DNA of 64,000 nucleotides from Hygrocybe punicea (taxonomy: Eukaryota > Basidiomycota > Agaricomycetes > Agaricales > Hygrophoraceae). Shown one piece after another: positions 24,464-34,666 of this stretch. The stretch's first letter is position 1, and every line of letters begins with the position of its first letter. Location of the stretch: positions 2,232,001-2,296,000 of the forward strand of contig OY744467.1 of assembly GCA_963556145.1 (NCBI GenBank), read 5' to 3'. The notes beneath the pieces were generated by a model. The model saw nothing but the letters and a program-made list of their open reading frames with translations. It was not told where the DNA came from and did not search any database. The position numbers and the translations under genes are program-made.

Positions 24464-26020
24464 CTATTTGGCACCCAACTTCACCTCGAATGTACCTTTT
24501 CTATCATGCTGTGGGAAGTCACCCATTGGGCCATTGCTAAATAATTCCAGGTGCATATACTGAACATATAACCTGGGATCAATCAGCCCTTTAATCATGA
24601 GGAAGTCGTTTGTACTCATTCCACCGATAACACCTTTCTCGAAAGATGTGGGAATGAGGGGTGGCATCTCCGACAATGTCTCGTTCTCATCAATGATCAT
24701 GTTTGACCAATCTACGATGTCTGACGGAGACCAGCACTGATCGCGAGTCTTCTCCTCTGGGTCTTGCCATTTACAGGATTCATGGGATGAAACGGATATC
24801 ATTTCAGAAAATCCTTCAAGAAAGGTAGCAATGGTCTTGTGTGTCAAATCTGTCTCCTTGTAATTCGTGTCCAGCTGATTTCCGTCTCCATATGACAGTT
24901 GCAGTCCAGCACCACTCTCCTGGGAGAGGTGAGGTATCACGCTGATCGCCACTTGACCAGAAGCAAGTTCGAACGTGGTCCCATCTGGAACTGACATTGC
25001 ACTATGGTCAGCACAATGGACACCTGTCGCTAGGCTGAATGTTACGCGGGGGCGCATCGCGTCGAATGTAACGTTTTGACGATCTCGGATGGGTATGGGT
25101 CGGGGCGTTCGTACCGTACTCGAGTTATTCCGGGCGGCGCGGATTGTAAATAGCTCTACCTCCACAGGTGACGGATCCCACGACCATAGAAATAAGATCT
25201 CTTCCCCCATTGCAACCAGTTCGTGTTGATATTGGCTTCGGGGAACAATGGCAGACAGACGAGTGACAGTGTGGAGAAGAGAAAATGGGATGGAAAGCAA
25301 AGTACGAATAGTAGGGAACGCGTTGTTGGAAGGCAAATGGATGCCAGGACAATCTTTTGCATAGTACGTCCTTTCCTCATCAAGATTCACAACAGCTGAG
25401 CCACGACTATGCCAGCGGTGCTCCGTGAAAGGCACCTGGCACATGGATGAGATTAATCAGAATTGCACTAAAGGACACAGAATATCACTCACTGACAAGG
25501 CATCAAGATAATTGGGTCTACCTGGATCCCCTCGGCCAGCCTCTATTTCTGCCAATCTCCATTGCTGTAGGTCAAGCTCGAAGGCAAGCGTCCGAGCCAC
25601 TAAGTCTTCATGCAGGAACAGTGTTGCGATGGGAGGACTACTGTCCATCTCGGAGTGATGAGTAGGACTCACTATGATAGATATTACAGTTTTTGAGCAA
25701 CGCGAGCAAATCAAAATGACATACACGGTATAACATTCTCTCGGGTTTCGGCAGCATGGCTAGGATGTTTGTCTTGACGCAGATGCCTGTTCAACATCCA
25801 TTGAAGCTTGTCAGTTGCATCTTAGCGTTAGCATAGAGAGCTGGAGATGGAAAATATGCCGCACCCGCTGATTGGAAGTTAACAAGGCTGCATCAAGCAT
25901 GTGAGCCCAATGCACCGTTTGTCGGTTGTGCGTAAGGACACAAGTCTTCCCGTGGTAGAAGTCCATCATGGCACGGATTTCCTCGCGTGGGTACTCGTGG
26001 GTCGCGGTCCGTTCCGTCAT
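24464..26020 (-). CDS. Unrecognised protein with HNH-like N-terminal motif
   Basis: Four exons fit in frame: about 26020-25865, 25803-25732, 25676-25493 and 25443-24464. The N-terminal part reads TCVLTHNRQTVHWAHMLDAA. This has the Cys-x-Thr ... His-x2-His look of fungal HNH_2-type domains, followed by a second block with LFLHEDLVARTLAFELDL. The long C-terminal exon (about 325 residues) includes LLSIPFSLLHTVTRLS and ends FEVKLGAK. I could not identify the metal-binding third residue, so nuclease activity is not claimed. The start is uncertain; an in-frame ATG also lies at 26077. It is divergent to SMR-C. Confidence 0.45.
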
Positions 26021-26576
26021 TCGTACTAAATTGTAGAAAAGTATAAAAGGCACTAGTGTTCTTATTTCAAGAGCCAATACGTGGCGATGCGAGTGATGAT
26101 TGCAGTTCCGAAGCCAAATTTGTCGCTAAGCAGGACAAGAAAGTCGGTCAGCGGCTACCTCCTGCACGCGGAGAATTACAAATGGCCCGCCTTGTAAAGC
26201 TCGTCGATGTCGCGAGTCTCTTCGAAGGGAACGGTTGAACTGGGATCTCGGATGGCGGTGCCAGACAAAGGACAAATAATAAAACCAAGCCTAAATAAAT
26301 TTAGGACTCGGTCCAGTAGTACTAGTGCAATTATAATGAGCTGAGTAATCCCTTTCGACGCTACTGCCAGTGCCAAAATATAAGACCTTCAAGTTTCTTG
26401 TGATCGGTGACATTCGCTGTACAACAATCTCCGCTTAGATTCACTACATGAGGCAGCAGCCGCAGCACTGGCAGCGACATTTTCCCACTACTACCAGGTT
26501 AGTTTCTCTATTATTTACCGCCTGCATTGATGAAACCCCAACGGCACTGGCAGGCACATATCGAGACTGATTGGCC
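26021..26576. promoter_or_regulatory. Divergent intergenic region upstream of SMR-C
   Basis: This 556-bp stretch contains an AT-rich segment at 26275-26345. Only short ORFs without recognised content are present. It should hold the promoters of SMR-C and of the minus-strand gene. Confidence 0.35.
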
Positions 26577-28208
26577 ATGGATAGGGTGTTCACAACGGGG
26601 CTAGGTCTCGGAATCCGTGTTGTGGTGGATATGATCATGGAACGCGAAAAACTTGGAGCATCAATGGTAGGGTTGTATGAGGGTGTCGTTCTCTACAATA
26701 GCAGGCCCGGAACGCCCTCGTTCGATCCGTCATTCCATCCCTACATTGCCTATGGCATCCGCACCCTCATCGACTTTATATGGACTCGGAGTTTCGCGAG
26801 AACAGCGAATGTTCTGCTTTTCACGGGCTTGGGCATAATTTTGTCAAATGTCTTCGGGTTGTCCTGGGATAACCGTCATCATGTTCCGAGGCCTCACTCG
26901 ACTCGAACTAGGGGTCGCACCCGCCCTCCGGATTCCGTTGTCGATGATCGCCGTCGATCTCATCCATTGAAATCACCAGAGTTATCTACAGGCGTCACAC
27001 TTCCGAGACGAAGACCAGCGTCCCCCGTTTCCATTATCCCACCAGCCCGTCCGCCATTTCCCGTCCCGTCAATCCCGATAACTGTGGCGTGGTCGGAGAC
27101 CGACGGCAATGGGAGATTGACGACACCTTTACCCGATGTCCAGATCGCGGCACCTTTGATGCCATCCGATCGACACAGTATGGACGATCAAGAGAGAGAA
27201 CCAAATTCCGGTTTCACTGATGCTTTCGACCGACTTGTGAGCCATGACACCGCTGATCATGCACCAGAGGCTGCTCCAGAGACCACGATAAGTGCGGATT
27301 TGGCTGCTCCCACTATCCTGATGTCAGACCACGAGAACAAACCTCTTACAGTTGAAGGGGACCCCGATACATCAGGGATCCCTCAAGAGGATACTCCACC
27401 TTCTGGCGAGGTATCATTCATTCCAGCCGGCATATCGTTGACACTCGCCCCTGATCAATCTTCACCACAGCCAGCCGCTCAGAGTGTTTCTGTTATCGAC
27501 GAACAAACGAAGCTGGAGACGGAAGCCGACAATGTGATCCCTCCCACTGATACCGAGAACCCCGTTCCTTTACCCGTCCCTGTCCCGGATGGCGCAGCCG
27601 AGAATCCGGAATCCAATGACACCATCGATCCTATTCCTAAGAACCGCGTCGTCTACACGTTGAAGGCACGCGCCTGGAGAGCGCGTGCCCTTGCGGCCGA
27701 AAAGAATAGGGATCTTCAGGAGGTAGAGCGGAAGCGAGCCGTTCAAGCCGGTAGAAAGAAGGACAGCTTCCTCTGCGAAGGTGAAAGAGACAAGTTCGCC
27801 AATAAGGCTGAGAAATACCTCGAAAAAGCTATGGAATATTTTCACCTTGGTATGTGTCTCCCTAATAATTCTCCTGTAGTCGTCGTAGTGAATTTCATTT
27901 ATACTCCAGCCGACAATGTGAATCTACCGCCAGGAACCATCGACGTTCATCGCTTGCGGCTCCCAGAAGCCCTGCGAAAGGTTAAAGATCGGTATAGACA
28001 GACTCTCAAGAACCGGGAGTCGCAGCTCCGTGTTATTGCTGGTCGACCTTCTAGCATCTCAAACCTAAGAACATCTCTGCCTGTAGAGCTCAAGAAGTCA
28101 GTTCCTGACCTTCAGCTTGTATACGTGCTGACCATTTCCAATAGCAATCACATACCTTACTCCTTTGATCCTATCAACAAAGGCGTACTGATTCTGCCAC
28201 TCCCTTAG
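26577..28208 (+). CDS. SMR-C: membrane-anchored DUF1771-Smr protein
   Basis: Third paralog. Exons 26577-27849, 27910-28096 and 28145-28208 give 507 aa. The membrane module is recognisable (GLGLGIRVVVDMI, ASMVGLYEGVVLYN, PYIAYGIRTLIDFIW, LLFTGLGIILSNVFG) and carries a few extra residues before PYIAYG. The linker (about 105-360) is Pro-rich and acidic. DUF1771-like helix about 361-424. The Smr domain keeps IDVHRLRLPEAL with the DxH pair. The glycine loop is changed to RVIAGRPSSIS, losing the GKG-x-HS signature. The last exon (NHIPYSFDPINKGVLILPLP) restores the usual end. Both introns are multiples of three and stop-free, so unspliced RNA would also encode a full-length product. Confidence 0.8.
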   Translation: MDRVFTTGLGLGIRVVVDMIMEREKLGASMVGLYEGVVLYNSRPGTPSFDPSFHPYIAYGIRTLIDFIWTRSFARTANVLLFTGLGIILSNVFGLSWDNRHHVPRPHSTRTRGRTRPPDSVVDDRRRSHPLKSPELSTGVTLPRRRPASPVSIIPPARPPFPVPSIPITVAWSETDGNGRLTTPLPDVQIAAPLMPSDRHSMDDQEREPNSGFTDAFDRLVSHDTADHAPEAAPETTISADLAAPTILMSDHENKPLTVEGDPDTSGIPQEDTPPSGEVSFIPAGISLTLAPDQSSPQPAAQSVSVIDEQTKLETEADNVIPPTDTENPVPLPVPVPDGAAENPESNDTIDPIPKNRVVYTLKARAWRARALAAEKNRDLQEVERKRAVQAGRKKDSFLCEGERDKFANKAEKYLEKAMEYFHLGMCLPNNSPVVVVVNFIYTPADNVNLPPGTIDVHRLRLPEALRKVKDRYRQTLKNRESQLRVIAGRPSSISNLRTSLPVELKKSVPDLQLVYVLTISNSNHIPYSFDPINKGVLILPLP

Positions 28209-28527
28209 CTCAGTTGTGATCCGCTGTCTACTCTATCTCTCTCAGAACTAGGAAGCATCTTGGAGTACATACGGTACTAGGCATTATCACGGACGCCTCC
28301 CTCACCACCTTCGAATTCCTTTGTGGAGCATTTTACCCCCGGCTTCGAGTCTGTCGTTTGGTGGACTGGAAACTGGGCCGGATGGCAGAACTTATAACTT
28401 TGGATTTCAATATTTCAGATGAACATTTCTTGTATAGAGGCTGCCGTGTAGCAACTGATGTACTGATATCGATGTATTGCCGTACGTACGGATTTATAAG
28501 TGGCGGACGATCAAGAATATTTCATCT

Positions 28528-31500
28528 TCATTGCACCTGGCCTGCCATCGCCTTCTCCCTTTTACTTCTTTGTTGACCTGTCCGAAGTAGAACGTCGGTA
28601 ATCATCCGCCAACTAAACCACGGGGGTTCCTTCTGATTATACTGAATACTGCACGGAGGATTGGCGCGGAAATTTTCAAAATTAACGCCTAATCCTTTCA
28701 ATTTCGTCTTGGAATCAACTGTTTCTTCGGCTTGTTCATCCTTGATCATAACAGAATTGCCATCTTTTGGTGTTGTATCCCCTCCCACCTTTCCTTCGTC
28801 CGCCGCGTCCCGCCTTTCGTGGCTACCAGCTCTCCCCGAACCCGACTCCTTCCCGTCTGATGTGGAATCCACCATCTTTCTCCTCTGCCGACTTCCCTCG
28901 GCTGTATTCTTGTCGTCCAGTGAGCCATCCAACCATGTTCGCTTGTTTTGTCTTCGAGGATCTACTGGCATTCTTGGGCCTGTTGCGTCGACAAACTTTG
29001 TAGAAGACGACGAGGAAACCATTGCGCCGCCTTTCGGTGCACCAGAAGGATAATTTTCAAGGTGGATGCTGCTTGAAGTATGCCTTCTGTGATTGACTTC
29101 AGAGCTAGAAGACGAGTGGCGAGATTGCGGACAGACAGCCTTTTTATTGACTGGAACTCCCTTCGATGATGTCGAACTTTCCGATGGGTCTAAGCTACCA
29201 GTTTTCTCACTCGAAGAATGTCCCATGTGTTCTGACGCACCCAACGAGAATGCTTTTTCCTTTCCTTTTCCCTTGTTGTTCGCGCTCCTCATAAATGTCG
29301 GGAATTTCCAGCCTTCTGAGTTGTGGTCCGACACAGCGTGGAGGGAAGCATCTTGGGAATTTTTTCCAGCCGAAACAGGACCAGCTGCAACCTGGCTCAA
29401 ATGGCTTATAATGCGGATGGATGCTGATGGTAGTGGGGAGTGATCGGGTTGTCGTGGATCCTGTTGTTGCGGGGTAGACATAGGTTGAACTTGGGACTCG
29501 GACGATTGACGATTTGCATAAGCAGAAACAATTTGAGGATTGGCAGGTTGATCTGGAGTCGACGACCTGACTATTAGTATGGGATCAATTTCCATCGCAG
29601 ACCCCCCGATCTCATCCCCGCCGAAAAGGGCGTCGTCTGTCTGGGCATCATCATCGTCCAGTCGGTCTGGTGGATCTGGACCGAAGGAGCCATTCTGTTT
29701 AATCTGTGACTTGGAACGCTCGAGAGGGTGTTTAGCCGCCTCTTCAGGCTGATCATTTCTTTCTTTGTCCTCGCTTGCGCCCTCGGCAGGACCGTTACCA
29801 TCCACAATATTCTGCAAGCTTCCCAAGTTTGTAATCGGAGACAAGTTGGCATTGCCATCGTCCCAGGCTTGGAGAAACGCAGATTTGCCATCAAGATCAG
29901 CTTCGTCTTTGATCGGATCCAGTTGAAGGAGTAAGTGTTTGTCGCCATCATAATTGTCAGGTTGACTGATGCCATACAATTCCATGTTAGACTCGTCTCT
30001 TTGTGGTGGACGCATCACCTCTTCTTCTTGTGTGTGAGACAGGGGATTCTGAGAAGACAATTTTGAAGGTCGTTGTCCTTGTGAATGTGACTGGGATTGG
30101 GATTGGGAGGTGTCAGAATTTGGAACCAATACGCGAGGGGGCCCAGAGAAAGAGGAGTTTGGTGGAATGGGTTGAGACGGGTAAGGTACTTTGCGTGCAA
30201 CTTGACGACGAACGACACTGCGGGTAAGCGACGAAGTAGGTGACGTTAGATGATCCGAAGTGGGGGAAGAATGTGATCCAGGTGAGGCTGGAGGTGACAA
30301 AGACTTTTGCCTTTGTGCTGGTGTCGGGGACGTTATTTCAATAGAGTGCTCGTTTGTGAATGTGTTTGGCGAATCATTCTGTGGATGAGGGTTAAATCCG
30401 TGCCCTCCGCTAACCGCCGGCGAAGAGAAGGATTGTTCATTATCAGAAACATCATCCTCCTCTGACGAAATATGCGCTACATCTTGAGTACCCCGGAGGG
30501 ATGGCGACCATTCTTCGGGGAGAGGAGTAGTCTGCTTCTCCAAGGGCGAGCTTTTGGGTTTGAGGGTACATTTTGGACTGCGGGGTGTTAGTTCAGGTTC
30601 ACTGGAATCTAAATCCAGTACATGACGGGCTGGAGTGTAAGTTAGTTCAATCCTTGCACGATGAAGCAAGACATGGCGCACCCGGCCTGCGAGGACGCTC
30701 GATCGAAGGAGATCGTTGTATAACATGAAGTTCTTCGGTAACCTTCGAAAAGTGACCAACAGCTGCCTGTCCTTCTGCTTTGTTGCTTGAGATACTGTGA
30801 CATGCAAATAATTTGAGCTTACCCTCCATGGTTTGAACTGAGTCTTTGGGAGATTCTGGTTTCCATATGGTTGCGCGGTATATTGGCTACATCATCACGT
30901 CAATTCCACAAATAAAGTGCAACGTGTGTTGCTTACACGCCAGCTTCGCTCGTACTCCTTAAGAAGGTCGACTTTGTCGAGGACAAGAGCAGGTTTATCA
31001 CCGGACTTGGGGTCCGATGCTTTGCTACCTGCATATACTCGCTTTTTGGTAACTGGAACAGAGATTTGCTGATGACAGAGAGGAGATTTCGCCACGATAT
31101 TGGTGTCTGGCGCCTGTTCGCGTTCTTTCTTTTTCTCCTTCAGGATATTCCTGTATAGCGGTATCTGGAGCAGTTAAGACTGGAATTTGATCAAAAAAAG
31201 AACAACTCACCCACCCCCGCCGTGCTGTCTCAGCCCTTCTGACCATAAACGCAGATCACTATTTACCTCTACCTCTTGAGGACTCCCCCACTGCCCCTCG
31301 CCAATGCTGCCGATAACTAAAACGTGATTGACCTCCAAAGCCAAACAAGGTTTGTCGGACATTCCCCTCTTGTTCCCGAGTGGTACGCGCGCAAAGAACG
31401 GCTTGAAATCCTTGACCGAAATAACCGCAGTTTTATGCTCTGTGAGCCTCTTACGATTGGCACTGGAAATGGGTGCGCGAATCAGACCCATGTTTTCCAG

Positions 31501-31819
31501 GATGAGAAAAGCAACGACACCGATTATATTCCGACATGGCAGTACTGGAGAAACGTACAGGGATTTTGTGTTGCTTGTCAGAGACTTTGGCCCAAATACA
31601 GTCATCTTGTGTCGTCAACTCATAAGTAAGGAACTATCGCAGATAAAGTGCGCGTCAGCCTGAGATCGAGGGCAATGAAAAGTCGTGGTTTTGGCGTACT
31701 TCAATGAGCTGAACTTTCTTCTTCTTTGTACAGAGAGGTACAGCTGCCAAATCGCCGCCGAACCGTTCCCCAGTGTCAATCAAGTGCTCAGCCAGCCAGG
31801 GGCGAATTGAGTCCGCCAT
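28528..31819 (-). CDS. Probable shelterin TPP1/Tpz1-type telomere protein
   Basis: The N-terminal 160 residues look like the TPP1/Tpz1 OB fold, which joins telomere proteins to telomerase. They start SIRPWLAEHLIDTG (compare the RPW start of the metazoan OB fold) and continue KKVQLIEFLTYEL. Next comes CIWAKVSDKQHKIPVRFS, the strand-turn-strand carrying a conserved Asp, and the fold closes with CLALEVNHVLVIG. First exons: 31819-31700, 31633-31521 and 31462 to about 31211. Two or three further exons (GSKASDPKSGDKPALVLDK; LKEYERSWRPIYRATIWK) lead to the last one, about 30800-28528, encoding some 750 low-complexity Ser/Pro/Gln/Asp-rich residues. Splicing near 30800-31200 is unresolved. The family call rests on pattern recognition alone. 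Confidence 0.5.
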
Positions 31820-31924
31820 AATTACGCTGACCGTGCACGTGCTAGTGGATGGAGAAAGGTTGTATATCACGCGTCGTGACAGTCGCGTCTACAATGTTAT
31901 ACAAAATATATATTTCACTGGCAC

Positions 31925-33248
31925 TCAATCCAGTACCGCATATTTCTTCAAGTGCTCAGGAATCACGTCCTCCAAATCTTTCGATTTCAGCCATTGTTTG
32001 GAGAACAAGCGACTCTGGTAGCGATACGCTCCGTCGCATAGAATAGTCGCGACCTTCGAACCTGTGAACTGCTGGTCAGAGTCATTCCGAGCAGAGGACT
32101 GCTACGTGCCTCGACCAAGTTTCACTGCAAGCTCAACAGCAGCGACAACATTCAATGCTGAGCTGGCTCCCACGTACAGTCCCTCAGTATCTAGAAGTTC
32201 GTACACCATAGCAATGGATTTGGCGTCAGGAATATGCATTGAGCCGGAGAGCTCTTTTACGAAATCGCTCAGATTGTTTGTAACGCGACCTTGACCAATG
32301 CCTGCGTACCACGAAAAAGATTCTTGGTGATCTGACCCAAACACGAAGAACACGTACCTTCGGTAATTGAACTTCCAGTTCTCTCTGACAGCTGTCCTCC
32401 GCTCGTCACGTAGCTATGCAGAACACTACCGGGTGGGTCAGCCAACCAGATTTGCGTCTTACCACCGCTCATTTCTTTCAGGTATTTGCCAACACCAGCT
32501 AGCGTTCCGCCTGTGCCCGTGGAACAGATAAACCCGTCGAGATCACCCTTTGTCTGTTCCCAAATTTCAGGGCCAGTGGAGATGTAGTGCGCGTAGGCAT
32601 TTGCAATGTTGTCGAACTGATCAGTCCAAACAGCGTTGGGTGTGATCTGGGCGTAGTCTCGAGCCTGGTGGTTAAAATTCTTGGGGTCGTCGTAAGGGAC
32701 TGCGGGAACAGGATAGACTTCTGCTCCTAACATCCGGAGTAGGTCGATCTTCTCCTGACTCTTCGTTCGCACCAATTAGTCGTTTGTGACAGACACAAGA
32801 CAGAAAACGACCGACCTGCGTGTCTGGCATGAATATCACACATTTGTAACCCCTCGCTCTGCAAACATGCGCCAGTCCGATGCCTGTATTACCAGCAGTT
32901 CCTTCGACAACGGTGCCACCAGGTTTTAATCTTGCTGGTTCATCAATGCACTTGGCTTGCTTCAATATGGCGGGTGTACACACCTTCCCTTCTCCTCTGC
33001 GTCTAGTATCACGCCTAATGCAGCACGATCCTTGACGCTTCCGCCAGGATTCTGAAACTCTGCCTTGCCGTAGATAAGTGAGCCGGTCTTCTCAGACAGA
33101 GTCTTCAACAGTATCTAAGACAAAGATTCATGAGTAACAACTTTCCGGCAATATCAGCAATACAGACCAGCGGTGTCCGTCCCACCGCACCACAGAAACC
33201 GTCTACAGGAGACACACTGGCTCTAGCAAGGAGTGATGTGGTAAACAT
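31925..33248 (-). CDS. Cysteine-synthase-like PLP enzyme (fungal mitochondrial type)
   Basis: This is a fold-type II PLP enzyme of the cysteine synthase family. The start reads [15 protein letters not shown], a plausible mitochondrial presequence, followed by [14 protein letters not shown]-site motifs in order: [15 protein letters not shown] (Schiff-base Lys), [18 protein letters not shown] (phosphate and Asn loop), [32 protein letters not shown] and [13 protein letters not shown]. The EGTAGNTG form (instead of EPTSGNTG) and long QEKIDLL region fit the fungal Cys12/YGR012W-like branch rather than bacterial CysK. The C-terminus is [12 protein letters not shown]. There are at least five exons; a small intron separates MPDTQ from SQEK. 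The exact substrate preference is unknown. Confidence 0.82.
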
Positions 33249-33554
33249 CTACGGGGTATCGGTGACAAACATATAATATTGTTTGCGACTTCTCAAGTTT
33301 CCAAGGAATTCCAAGGTCCAATAGCCTTCGAGCAACAGTTGATAAACCACCTCGAGGAAAATGTATGAAATAAGTCGGAGAATAGTATGAGTGACATAGG
33401 AGGACACATGGAGACACATAATGATTCGTGCGTAGGATCGTGCAGGGCCATGAGCAGGATAGGATGGAAGAGACTGGGGTATCAAGGAAAGATAATTATC
33501 TACAAGACGAACATTCCAGAATGAACGAGAAATGATGAAGGAAACGATGAGAGT
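33249..33554. other. Intergenic spacer
   Basis: This 306-bp region separates the 3' end of the ARF gene from the start of the PLP enzyme gene; both are on the minus strand. No coding or repeat signal was seen. Confidence 0.4.
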
Positions 33555-34386
<832 letters not shown>

Positions 34387-34666
34387 TGTTGCTAATTATT
34401 CAAAACGTAAAGAACGACGAAGGCGAGATTGGTTGCCACTGGTGGGAGTAAAAGGACGAGGTCAAACGATAGACGAGAAAAGTAACAGAGGAGGAGGCGT
34501 GGTTCTCGAAGACACCCGATTTGGACTCAGACCCCGGACACTTACTGCGACCTCAGTATTGTAGTTGAAAATAGAAATGCATGTGCAAAGGGAATAAACT
34601 ATGCTTATGGTTGGTATACTAAAAGTAAAAATTTGAAGCCATATGACGGGTATGTTTAACGGCTAG

